A DNA stretch of 6,704 nucleotides, from positions 1 to 6,704 of the forward strand of contig CAJFTA010000046.1 in assembly GCA_904419835.1 (NCBI GenBank), written 5' to 3'. The DNA comes from an uncultured Pseudoflavonifractor sp. GTDB taxonomy: Bacteria; Bacillota; Clostridia; Oscillospirales; Oscillospiraceae. Positions 1 to 6,258 of the stretch are shown here, one piece after another. The notes beneath the pieces were generated by a model. That model searched no databases, had not been told where the DNA came from, and saw only the letters and a list, made by a program, of their open reading frames with translations. The position numbers and the translations under genes are program-made. Within the stretch, counting starts at the first letter, position 1, and every line of letters begins with the position of its first letter.

Positions 1-12
1 GTTGTTGACCGC

Positions 13-924
13 GTCGCTCCCCACACGGGGAGCGTGGATTGAAATTCACCAAGCGCATGGGCCTGCGAGCGGGACAGAAGGTCGCTCCCCACACGGGGAG
101 CGTGGATTGAAATGCATCATCCTGCGTAGCAGTAAAAAAGTAATCCGTCGCTCCCCACACGGGGAGCGTGGATTGAAATTAATATGCCTGATTTGGTTGT
201 CCCTGGCGTCCGGTCGCTCCCCACACGGGGAGCGTGGATTGAAATATGCACAAGCTCATCGCCAAGCTCTACCAGGACGTCGCTCCCCACACGGGGAGCG
301 TGGATTGAAATAGCTTGTGACGGTGTCCGAGTCGGACACCGGGGAGTCGCTCCCCACACGGGGAGCGTGGATTGAAATCAGTCCGCCTCCGCCGCCTGCC
401 GCTCAGCCTCGGGTCGCTCCCCACACGGGGAGCGTGGATTGAAATCTGCGCGTAGCGATTGGGCACGCCCAGCGCCAGCGTCGCTCCCCACACGGGGAGC
501 GTGGATTGAAATCAGACCATATGCAAGCGTGCAGGTGTGCAGCACTAGTCGCTCCCCACACGGGGAGCGTGGATTGAAATATATCCAAAACGCTGCGGAT
601 TTTGATTGATGTCTGGGTCGCTCCCCACACGGGGAGCGTGGATTGAAATCCGGATGTCGGCCTCCGCCTGGGAGAACTCGCTGGGGTCGCTCCCCACACG
701 GGGAGCGTGGATTGAAATACCTCCCGGAGGGTGAATGAGATGTTGTGCCAGTAGGTCGCTCCCCACACGGGGAGCGTGGATTGAAATTCGCAAAGAATTT
801 TTATTTTGTTGAGTAGGATAGTCGCTCCCCACACGGGGAGCGTGGATTGAAATTGGGGCTCTCTTGGCCCTGGCCGGTGGTGGTGCATCGGGTCGCTCCC
901 CACACGGGGAGCGTGGATTGAAAT
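13..924 (+). CRISPR. Type I-C-like CRISPR array, 14 repeats and 13 complete spacers, left end cut by the window
   Basis: Fourteen identical 33-bp repeats run from GTCGCTCCCC to GGATTGAAAT, starting at 13, 81, 147, 213, 279, 346, 413, 480, 548, 617, 686, 755, 821 and 892. Each contains a perfect 8-bp stem, CGCTCCCC/GGGGAGCG, around an ACAC loop. Spacers are 35, 33, 33, 33, 34, 34, 34, 35, 36, 36, 36, 33 and 38 bp, all different. The stem and the ATTGAAAT tail are typical of subtype I-C. There Cas5 cuts at the 3' base of the stem, which would leave the 11-nt tag TGGATTGAAAT on each crRNA. That tail fixes transcription as left to right, so the leader and newest spacers lie left of position 1. 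Positions 1-12 may be the end of another spacer or of the leader. No cas gene is in the window. Even the last repeat is undegraded. Subtype is inferred from the repeat alone. Confidence 0.97.
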
Positions 925-948
925 GATATCCTACAGAATTGAGGAAAA

Positions 949-994
949 AACGATACCCGCAGTTAACCTCTCAGAGTTGACTGCGGGTATCGTT
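949..994. terminator. Bidirectional rho-independent terminator between the CRISPR array and the SASP gene
   Basis: A perfect 15-bp stem pairs AACGATACCCGCAGT (949-963) with ACTGCGGGTATCGTT (980-994); TAAC/GTTG can add four more pairs with one G-T. On the minus strand the stem is followed directly by six Ts, an ideal terminator for the SASP gene, which ends at 1024 or 1098. On the plus strand TTCTTCTGTTTTTG follows, so the same hairpin can also stop the CRISPR transcript coming from the left. Confidence 0.85.
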
Positions 995-1023
995 CTTCTG
1001 TTTTTGCCTATACAGCGCCGCAC

Positions 1024-1281
1024 TCAGAGCGCAAGAGAGGCTATGTAATGGATATCCTGCGTATGCCCTGGCGCGGTGCGGTCTGCACGCTTATAGTTCA
1101 TAGTTCGTATGGGTCTCATTTTCTTGACCATCTGGCCGCCCACGGAGCCGGCCTCACGGGAGGTCAGGTCGCCATTGTAGCCCTGCTTCAGGTTGACGCC
1201 CACCTCGGAGGCAGCCTCCATCTTGAACTTGTCGAGAGCCTCGCGGGCGCTGGGGACAACAGCCTTATTGGAACTAGTCAT
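1024..1281 (-). CDS. Alpha/beta-type small acid-soluble spore protein, with an atypical C-terminal tail
   Basis: Alpha/beta SASPs coat DNA in the dormant spore, protect it from UV and heat damage, and are degraded by the GPR protease at germination. The chosen ATG (1279-1281) gives a protein starting MTSSNKAVVPSAREALDKFK. The family hallmarks follow: KMEAASEVGVNLKQGYNGD around residues 20-38 and LTSREAGSVGGQMVKKM to residue 55. AAGGAG lies 11 nt upstream of this ATG (1293-1298), and an in-frame upstream ATG at 1377 would add 32 residues unlike the family, so it was rejected. The first 55 residues fit well. The remaining 30 (from RPIRTMNY to IASLAL) do not look like a SASP tail. The +1 frame right after Met55 reads DPYEL and stops at 1098-1100, resembling the usual short ending, so an indel near 1116 is likely. 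The family call is firm; the 3' end is uncertain. Confidence 0.93.
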   Translation of the reverse strand: MTSSNKAVVPSAREALDKFKMEAASEVGVNLKQGYNGDLTSREAGSVGGQMVKKMRPIRTMNYKRADRTAPGHTQDIHYIASLAL

Positions 1282-1331
1282 AGCTTGTGCATCTCCTTGT
1301 GTTTTATTTTGTTGGATTGAGAATCCGAACA

Positions 1332-1360
1332 TAGCATTGCCCCGTGAGATTTTTATATTC
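1332..1360 (-). promoter_or_regulatory. Candidate sigma-G (forespore) promoter of the SASP gene
   Basis: Read on the minus strand, GAATA (1356-1360) and AATGCTA (1332-1338) are separated by 17 bp. They match the forespore sigma-G pattern GNATR / CATNNTA in all but one defined position. The start site would fall near 1325, about 45 nt before the SASP start codon, with the AAGGAG ribosome binding site between them. SASP genes are the classic sigma-G targets, so position and pattern agree, but the motif is short. Confidence 0.45.
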
Positions 1361-1603
1361 GCACCCGCCCGCGCCAAATTTTTGCAGTCAAAACAGCATT
1401 ATTGTTCCCGGTTTTCTGGGCGCTGGTGCAGCTCTAAACAGGCGCCCGTCACAGACAGCATGGACACGGCGGAGATGTTTTACTTTAGAACGTTTATTCT
1501 GGAAAAACGGCCCGGTCTTAATTGTACTCTATGACGAAAGCCGCTGCCCTCTTCATTTGAATTCGTGAGGGGGTATTTCCATGTGAAACAGGACAACGGG
1601 TAG
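1361..1603. other. Intergenic region with no recognisable gene
   Basis: This stretch separates the SASP promoter from the hairpin element. Short open frames cross it on both strands, but none has a convincing ribosome binding site or family resemblance. No strong hairpin or sigma-A promoter pair stands out. Confidence 0.5.
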
Positions 1604-1606
1604 GAA

Positions 1607-1644
1607 AACAGACCCCGCCGGCCTTTCGGTCAGCGGGGTCTGTT
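1607..1644 (-). terminator. Left end hairpin of the element, terminator-like for leftward transcription
   Basis: A perfect 12-bp stem pairs AACAGACCCCGC with GCGGGGTCTGTT across a 14-nt loop. On the minus strand the stem runs into TTTTCC, so it can stop transcripts leaving the element to the left. It may also stop read-through from the SLH gene before it reaches the SASP promoter region. Confidence 0.55.
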
Positions 1645-1646
1645 CA

Positions 1647-1682
1647 GGCTGTCGAAAAAGTCCAAAGACTTTTTCGACAGCC
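1647..1682. repeat. Perfect 16-bp hairpin inside the element
   Basis: GGCTGTCGAAAAAGTC (1647-1662) pairs perfectly with 1667-1682 around the loop CAAA. Its TGTCGAAAAA segment is the third copy of the motif that also ends both inverted termini (1650-1659, 1670-1679, 1851-1860). Confidence 0.85.
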
Positions 1683-1697
1683 TTCAAAAATGCCGTT

Positions 1698-1726
1698 ACT
1701 TTCGCGCCGCACAGCGGCGCAAAAGT
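1698..1726. repeat. Hairpin inside the element
   Basis: GCGCCGC (1704-1710) pairs with GCGGCGC (1714-1720) around an ACA loop. Beyond one C/A mismatch the stem continues for five more pairs, ACTTT with AAAGT. Confidence 0.7.
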
Positions 1727-1738
1727 CCCCGCTCCGCT

Positions 1739-1771
1739 CCCCGGAAGCCTTGCTGTGCAAGGCTTCCGGGG
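1739..1771. repeat. Perfect 15-bp GC-rich hairpin inside the element
   Basis: CCCCGGAAGCCTTGC (1739-1753) pairs perfectly with GCAAGGCTTCCGGGG (1757-1771) around a TGT loop. No T-run follows on either strand, so it is a structural hairpin rather than a terminator. Confidence 0.8.
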
Positions 1772-1865
1772 CATTCGATTCCACGCGAGGCGGGCGGCTG
1801 CCCCCTCGCGCTCCCCCGCCCCGACACAGCCCAATTCTGCTCAACCAAGGTTTTTCGACACGCTG

Positions 1866-1903
1866 AACAGACCCCGCCGGCCTTTCGGTCAGCGGGGTCT
1901 GTT
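1866..1903. terminator. Right end hairpin of the element, just beyond the SLH gene stop codon
   Basis: The sequence is identical to the left end hairpin and begins 7 nt past the SLH gene's TAA (1911-1913). On the minus strand it is followed by CAGCG rather than Ts, so as a terminator for the SLH gene it is imperfect. On the plus strand it runs into TTTTCG and would stop rightward transcripts leaving the element, limiting antisense reading into the SLH gene. Confidence 0.55.
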
Positions 1904-1910
1904 TTCGCGC

Positions 1911-4649
1911 TTATCCAGTCACATATCTTTCACAGAACCGCATAAGCATTACCGCCGTCTGGGCGCGGGTGGCCTCGCCCTGAGGGGTAAGGGTGGATCC
2001 GTCGCCAGTACCGTTGATGATTCCGGCGCCCACAGCCCACTGCATGGCGGGGACAGCGTACTCACTCAGGTCAGCCCCATCGGTGTAGGAGAGGATGTTG
2101 GTATCCTCGCCGATGTGCACATCGCAGCCCACCTTCTGGGCGTAGCGCCACAGCATGGCCGCAAACTGCTCCCGGGTGGCGGGGTCGCTGGTTCCAAAGA
2201 GCCCGTTGCCGTAGCCGTTCACAATGCCCTCGCTGGCGGCCCAGCGGACTGCCTCGGTGTACCACTGTCCCTGAGGCACATCGGAGAACTCCATGTCAAA
2301 GTTAGCCGCAGGGCTGCCCGCCATGCGCCAGAGGATGGTGGCAATCATCGCCCGGCTGGTGGCGATGTCAGGGGAAAAGGTGGTGCCGCTGGTGCCATTC
2401 ATAAGGCCGTTTGTGTAGACGTAGCGCACGCCCTCCGCATACCAGGCGCCTGCTGGTACATCCGTAAAGGGCAGGCCCCCGCCCACAGGGACGAAGACGG
2501 CCTTCACGGTAACGGCTCCGGCCGGCATGATAAAGGTGTAGGTGCCGTCTCCCTTGTCTGTCAACGTCACGTTTTTCCCGCTTCTATCCGTAACCGTGAG
2601 GCTCTCAAGCCGGAAGCCGTCATCCGGCGCGGCAGTGAGCGTAACGGTGGTCCGCGCTGCTGCGCTGCTCCGGCTGGCAGTCACCTTGCCCCCGCTGGTG
2701 GATTCTGTGGTAATATCGTAGTAGGAGATTCCGCCGGCGGAATGGGTGCTGGTGATCTGCAGGGTATAGGTCTTTGCGCCGACAGTTACGGTGATAACCG
2801 TCTCGCCTGCGCCGATGGGCACGGAGAGGCTGCCGCTGCCGGTAAATTCCGTACCGTTGATGGTTACCTTCCCGCCGCTGCCGGAGACGGCGGTAACCAG
2901 CGTGCTGCCGGCTGAGATACCGGAGACCGAGCAGGTCAGCGTCCCATCTTCGCCCAGCGTGAAATCATCCATGGACACGGGCAGCCCCTCAAAGGTGAGG
3001 CTGTCCTCGCCGGTCAAGGCATATACCACCACCCTGCTGCCCGCCTGGGTGAAGGTCACCCGGCTGGTGGAGGAAGTCTCGCCGTCCAGCTGCCGGGATA
3101 TCGTTGTGAGCTGCGTTTCCAGCAGATCGTCGTCGGCATTCAGCAGGGCGGCCACCAGCTTTGTGCCGGTGTAGGGCTGCAGGGAGTTGTTCTTCAGTGT
3201 CACGTCGGCGACGGTGTTGCCCTGGCTGTCGGCGCTCAGGTCCACGTTCAGGGTGGTCGCCTCGCCGGTCCGGGCCAGCGCACCGGTGAGCCGGACGGCC
3301 TTCTGGTTGTCCATACTGCTGTACTCCGGCAGCCGCTGCGGGTCCTGCTTACCGATGACCTCTTCGGTCCAGACATCTGCATAAAGGTACACGCCGCTGT
3401 CGGGAATCTCGCTGAGGCCCTGCCCGGCCACATAGGCGCCCACGTCATAGGTCACCTCCAGGGTGAAACTGCCCTCATCAATGTGCCGGAGGGCGTTCTC
3501 GCCGGAGATGGTGAGCGTATTGCCGCTTACCGCAACGCCGTCGCTGGTACAGGTCACATCGGCTGTTTCGGTCAGCAGGTTGTCGGTATAAAAGGACAGC
3601 TTCACCTCACGGTCCTTATCGCCGGCCAAAGTGGCGGGGGATGCGTTATAGAGGGTCATGGAAACAGTTCGCCTGCCCTCCAACTCCCCGAGGACCTCCA
3701 TCCGGGAGATGCCGATATCCGGGTAGTCCAGATAGACCGTGCCGCTGGCGAGGGAAGGATTGCCGGCGGCGGAGACGGTGTAGACGGCATTTTCCACCGC
3801 ATCGCCGATTTTGTGCCAGATGGTAAGGGTCGCGCTCTCGTTGGGGAGCAGGGCCTGGCTGCAGGTTGCGGTTTCGCCGCTTGCCATGGTCACAGCCAGG
3901 TCCGTCACGCTGTTGAGGCCGACGTTGCGGATGACAAACTGGACCGGCACAAGGCTGTTGATGGCAAGGTTTTCATAGTCCACGCCGATCTGCTCCACCT
4001 CCACCGCGTCGAGGGCGAAGTCGGAGGTGACGGTGTAAAGCTTCGTCTGGGGGATATCATCTTTCATATTGTCGATGTCATCGCCGTACTGGGTGGCCTG
4101 GACGATGGCCTTGATCTGGTTCTCCGCGCTCACATAGGCCTCAAAGTGGTCAGCCATGGTGCGCTCCTCCAGCGTGGCCAGTTCCAGCGGCGCCGAAAGG
4201 ATGTAGCCGGCGCCGCCGTCGCTCCGCAGCCGGGCGGCCCGGAGAATGCTGTGATTCTCCACGGTCTCATCCCAAATCACCGTCAGATTGCTCACATCCC
4301 GGTCGCTGCCGCTGAGGGCGGCCAGACGGAAGCTGGCGCTCACGGCGGCGCTGCCGTCGCTGGTGATGGCGGACAGGGAGGCCGGGAAGCTGTTGGACAT
4401 GACGCCGTCCCTGTCCACGGCCAGCAGCTGGATATCGCTGAGGCCAGCCCGGAGACTGTGCCAGGCGATCACAAAGCGGTCATCATCGCCGGTACCGAAG
4501 TTTGCGGAGACCACCTGGGGATTTTCATCCAGATATTCATCGCTGGTGACCAGCATGGCGGTACAGGCGGAGCCGTCATTTGCATTGACGATGGTGTAAC
4601 CCACTTCATGGCGAATTAAATGTAACAAAAACGAGGAAAGGAAAAGCAC
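1911..4649 (-). CDS. SLH-domain surface protein, 5'-truncated (signal peptide missing; probable pseudogene or silent fragment)
   Basis: The 912 residues end in three S-layer homology domains at about 727-780 (PFTDVPAGAWY), 787-840 (EFSDVPQGQWY) and 852-910. Such domains bind secondary cell-wall polymer and hold exported proteins on the surface. Their TRAE-like motifs read TSRAM, ATREQ and ATRAQ. Before them is an InlB/Listeria-Bacteroides-type beta repeat (about 643-720, ending in FIMPAGAVTVKAVFV). Earlier are beta-sandwich segments resembling CARDB or Ig-like folds (about 219-305 and 310-430) and a cadherin-like segment (about 575-633). The only start for this frame is a GTG at 4647-4649 with no ribosome binding site. 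The first 14 residues, MLFLSSFLLHLIRH, are hydrophobic but lack a proper signal-peptide cleavage region and run straight into extracellular-type sequence (VGYTIVNANDG). The true N-terminus therefore appears to have been removed near 4610. The reading frame is otherwise intact. Substrate or partner is unknown. Confidence 0.85.
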   Translation of the reverse strand: MLFLSSFLLHLIRHEVGYTIVNANDGSACTAMLVTSDEYLDENPQVVSANFGTGDDDRFVIAWHSLRAGLSDIQLLAVDRDGVMSNSFPASLSAITSDGSAAVSASFRLAALSGSDRDVSNLTVIWDETVENHSILRAARLRSDGGAGYILSAPLELATLEERTMADHFEAYVSAENQIKAIVQATQYGDDIDNMKDDIPQTKLYTVTSDFALDAVEVEQIGVDYENLAINSLVPVQFVIRNVGLNSVTDLAVTMASGETATCSQALLPNESATLTIWHKIGDAVENAVYTVSAAGNPSLASGTVYLDYPDIGISRMEVLGELEGRRTVSMTLYNASPATLAGDKDREVKLSFYTDNLLTETADVTCTSDGVAVSGNTLTISGENALRHIDEGSFTLEVTYDVGAYVAGQGLSEIPDSGVYLYADVWTEEVIGKQDPQRLPEYSSMDNQKAVRLTGALARTGEATTLNVDLSADSQGNTVADVTLKNNSLQPYTGTKLVAALLNADDDLLETQLTTISRQLDGETSSTSRVTFTQAGSRVVVYALTGEDSLTFEGLPVSMDDFTLGEDGTLTCSVSGISAGSTLVTAVSGSGGKVTINGTEFTGSGSLSVPIGAGETVITVTVGAKTYTLQITSTHSAGGISYYDITTESTSGGKVTASRSSAAARTTVTLTAAPDDGFRLESLTVTDRSGKNVTLTDKGDGTYTFIMPAGAVTVKAVFVPVGGGLPFTDVPAGAWYAEGVRYVYTNGLMNGTSGTTFSPDIATSRAMIATILWRMAGSPAANFDMEFSDVPQGQWYTEAVRWAASEGIVNGYGNGLFGTSDPATREQFAAMLWRYAQKVGCDVHIGEDTNILSYTDGADLSEYAVPAMQWAVGAGIINGTGDGSTLTPQGEATRAQTAVMLMRFCERYVTG

Positions 4650-4682
4650 AATCCAGACGGAACCGGCGAGCCGTCAAGAATA

Positions 4683-4711
4683 TTGCGAGTTAGCAAGAAA
4701 ACTGCTATAAT
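4683..4711 (+). promoter_or_regulatory. Sigma-A promoter for the HTH regulator gene
   Basis: A perfect -10 box TATAAT (4706-4711) is preceded by TGC, giving an extended -10. A -35 box TTGCGA (4683-4688, four of six consensus bases) lies 17 bp upstream. Transcription would start near 4718, about 37 nt before the regulator's ATG. A short imperfect dyad, GACGG...CCGTC with an inner CGGC/GCCG (4656-4675), sits just upstream and could be a regulatory site, though it is weak. Confidence 0.75.
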
Positions 4712-4754
4712 GAAAAACAGGAATCCCGGCACAGGGAGAAAGGCAGGGCGATAA

Positions 4755-4982
4755 ATGCACATAAGCTATCAGCCGCTTTGGAATACATTAAAAGAGCGAA
4801 AAATGAGAAAAGAGGACTTGCGGCTTGCCGCTGGTCTGACTACAAATCAGATTGCCAATATGGGAAAGGGGCTGCATATCAACATGGAAACCCTACTCCG
4901 TATCTGTGGGGCACTAAATTGTGATATTATAGATGTGATTGAGTTGGAACAGGACGAAGATTCTGCTAATGAAGCAGAGTGA
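4755..4982 (+). CDS. Small Cro/C1-type (XRE family, HTH_26-like) transcriptional regulator
   Basis: The 75-residue protein is almost entirely one five-helix Cro/C1-type DNA-binding domain. It begins MHISYQPLWNTLKERKMRKE, continues with a helix-turn-helix around residues 20-40 (LRLAAGLTTNQIANMGKG), and then has the typical helix METLLRICGALNCDIIDVIEL. The tail is acidic (EQDEDSANEAE). Length and layout match the stand-alone single-domain regulators common in mobile elements and phages. AAAGG (4739-4743) lies 11 nt before the ATG, with AGGGAG a little further upstream, and the promoter at 4683-4711 drives it. It probably acts as a dimer on its own or a neighbouring promoter; the target is unknown. 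A 38-codon ORF follows 32 nt downstream. Confidence 0.9.
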   Translation: MHISYQPLWNTLKERKMRKEDLRLAAGLTTNQIANMGKGLHINMETLLRICGALNCDIIDVIELEQDEDSANEAE

Positions 4983-5014
4983 CAAATCGGAATTTGTGTG
5001 GGAGGACAAAGCAA

Positions 5015-5131
5015 ATGGATGATTGTGTTTTTGCAAAAACCAATGATGAAATTGATGCTTGGCCTACCTTTACTGGAGCAAAACAAGAATTAGAAACAAT
5101 CTTTATAAAAGTTAAAATGATTGATTTCTGA
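5015..5131 (+). CDS. Candidate small protein, 38 residues, unknown function
   Basis: ATG at 5015-5017 opens a 38-codon frame (MDDCVFAKTNDEIDAWPTFT to IKVKMIDF) that stops at TGA 5129-5131. The ribosome binding site GGAGG (5001-5005) sits 9 nt from the ATG, better than that of either neighbour. The gene lies 32 nt downstream of the regulator and probably shares its transcript. The peptide is soluble, with no membrane segment or cysteine motif. I do not recognise it. It could be a real small protein or the surviving start of a longer gene, since no continuation of similar character is seen in the next 155 nt. Confidence 0.5.
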   Translation: MDDCVFAKTNDEIDAWPTFTGAKQELETIFIKVKMIDF

Positions 5132-5286
5132 TATAGACAGCTTCCAATTTGCGGAGCGGACAAGAAGATTTGGTTCGGATCAGGAAAAAACGGACAAGGG
5201 AGCCTGAGTCTCTTTTTCCCGAACAGTGACTTTGCTTTTTTAATCGGCTGTAGAATGCGAATCATGGAAGGAGTGACGAAACAGCC
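5132..5286 (+). other. Short intergenic gap before the HEAQH protein
   Basis: This stretch holds the AAGGAG ribosome binding site of the next gene (5268-5273, 13 nt before its ATG). A poor -10-like TAGAAT at 5251-5256 has no good -35 partner. No terminator is convincing, so the downstream gene may be read from the regulator's promoter, from a weak local promoter, or both. Confidence 0.4.
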
Positions 5287-6195
5287 ATGCAAATCCAGGA
5301 CTTTTTCATAAATGGCGACATGAAGGGCGCCATTGCGTATATGCGTGAACACGAGGAATTTCAGGACATCCTTCCAGCTTACATCGCTGTTTTTGAAAAC
5401 TGCGAATACCGCAGCTATGATGTGCCGGAATTTCTTAACCAAATACTGCTGTTGTATCAGGTATATTATCGGGATGTTTTTTATTGCGGGTTGCCGGAGA
5501 TAAAGGCCGCAGAAAAGTTGCTGACGCAGCTGAAAGCGCTCTTGGATATGCCAAATGCAGAGGAAGAGTGTCTGACTGAGCAGCTTCAATCGGTGTTTGA
5601 ATCGAAGGGCTATCATGCGCTTTTCGGGAAAACCCAGGGATATTACGGCCCGTATATCTGGCGGGATACCGTTCCGACTGTCCACCGTGTGGAGCTGCCG
5701 GGCGGAACAGCGGAATATACCGTCAACATTCTCAAGGGCTTTGTTTTCCGCAGTTGGATGGATTATCTGACCTTCGGCAGGTTCGGGACAGGCGGCTGGG
5801 CTTCGCCCGATGGCACGATCAACTGTGTTGAGCAGGCGTATGATTTTGAAAGCGAACAGTTTCTCGTTTCTCTTCTGAAGCACGAAGCACAGCATACCAT
5901 AGATATGAAACAATTCCCGGGAATCACCCCCACGGAGCTGGAATACCGGGCAAAACTTGTGGAGCTCCATTACTCCGGCGATTTGGGATTGCTGCAAAAA
6001 TTCTTATCGGTAGCGGATGAAAGCAGAGCAAGTGACAGTCATGCGGTAGCTTCTGCGAGGCTCAAACTCGAGTTTGCAGATACGGATCAAACGAATCTCT
6101 CCGGCATCCAGACACGGGCGCTGGAACTGCTTTATGCACATACGAAAGAAATAGAAGAAAAATATGGGAAACAAAAAACAGTGTCCAATGGTTGA
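5287..6195 (+). CDS. Uncharacterised protein with an HExxH zinc-metallopeptidase-like motif
   Basis: The 302-residue protein has no signal peptide or membrane segment and is probably cytoplasmic. At residues 199-203 it carries HEAQH inside LVSLLKHEAQHTID, the HExxH signature in which both histidines bind zinc and the glutamate is the catalytic base. Residues 217-219 (ELE, in PTELEYRAKLVEL) could supply the third zinc ligand, as in gluzincin-type peptidases. The N-terminal 100 residues are mostly helical and acidic. The middle is aromatic and glycine-rich (GKTQGYYGPYIW, RSWMDYLTFGRFGTGGW), perhaps the substrate cleft. The C-terminus is a long charged helix. The ATG at 5287 has AAGGAG 13 nt upstream. 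It follows the small regulator and the 38-residue ORF, and a terminator lies 64 nt beyond its stop. Peptidase activity is inferred from the motif only; no named family could be assigned. Confidence 0.8.
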   Translation: MQIQDFFINGDMKGAIAYMREHEEFQDILPAYIAVFENCEYRSYDVPEFLNQILLLYQVYYRDVFYCGLPEIKAAEKLLTQLKALLDMPNAEEECLTEQLQSVFESKGYHALFGKTQGYYGPYIWRDTVPTVHRVELPGGTAEYTVNILKGFVFRSWMDYLTFGRFGTGGWASPDGTINCVEQAYDFESEQFLVSLLKHEAQHTIDMKQFPGITPTELEYRAKLVELHYSGDLGLLQKFLSVADESRASDSHAVASARLKLEFADTDQTNLSGIQTRALELLYAHTKEIEEKYGKQKTVSNG

Positions 6196-6258
6196 TTGCA
6201 GCAAATTCCAGTTTGTCGGACTGACACCCACTGAAAAATTGAATATCTACCACCACAT

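Larger units (their letters stand above)
1604..1906. repeat. 303-bp MITE-like element of five hairpins with 56-bp inverted ends
   Basis: The left end (1604-1659) and right end (1851-1906) are inverted copies: GAAAACAGACCCCGC, a 14-nt loop, GCGGGGTCTGTTCAG, two variable bases, then TGTCGAAAAA. The only differences are those two bases (gc versus cg) and the loop, which has the same plus-strand orientation in both copies. The 38-bp hairpins 1607-1644 and 1866-1903 are therefore also identical direct repeats. Between them lie three more hairpins at 1647-1682, 1698-1726 and 1739-1771. No transposase, tRNA feature or clear target duplication is seen. It could be a non-autonomous mobile element, a family of intergenic repeats, or a structured RNA. 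Sequence structure is certain; nature is inference. Confidence 0.7.

Noticed and set aside
788..820. Possible self-target: spacer 12 shares TTTTATTTTGTTG with the region upstream of the SASP gene (about 1303-1315)
   Set aside because: Only 13 AT-rich bases match and the rest of the spacer differs, so this is chance similarity.
2..903. Open frames across the CRISPR array on both strands with repeated peptides such as SPHGERGLK, ISIHAPRVGSD and FQSTLPVWGAT
   Set aside because: These are translations of the CRISPR repeats and are well-known spurious database proteins; there are no real genes here.
1564..1586. AGGGGG followed by ATG TGA, resembling a start-stop minimal ORF
   Set aside because: It is a single short coincidence with no promoter or downstream gene to regulate.
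1553..1844. Minus-strand frames of 93 and 66 codons through the hairpin element
   Set aside because: They run through inverted repeats and strong hairpins with no ribosome binding site.
1755..2915. 386-codon plus-strand frame antisense to the SLH gene
   Set aside because: It is a shadow of GC-rich codon use in the SLH gene; it has no ribosome binding site and its composition does not resemble a folded protein.
3483..4619. 378-codon plus-strand frame antisense to the SLH gene
   Set aside because: Same cause; it is rich in Gly, Ala, His and Val as expected of an antisense frame, with no domain seen.
5183..5219. Possible hairpin GGAAAAA/TTTTTCC in the gap before the HEAQH gene
   Set aside because: It is only seven mostly A-T pairs around a 23-nt loop, too weak to call a terminator or attenuator.
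4966..5997. 343-codon minus-strand frame
   Set aside because: It is antisense to the HEAQH gene and the small ORF, both of which have proper ribosome binding sites and recognisable protein character.
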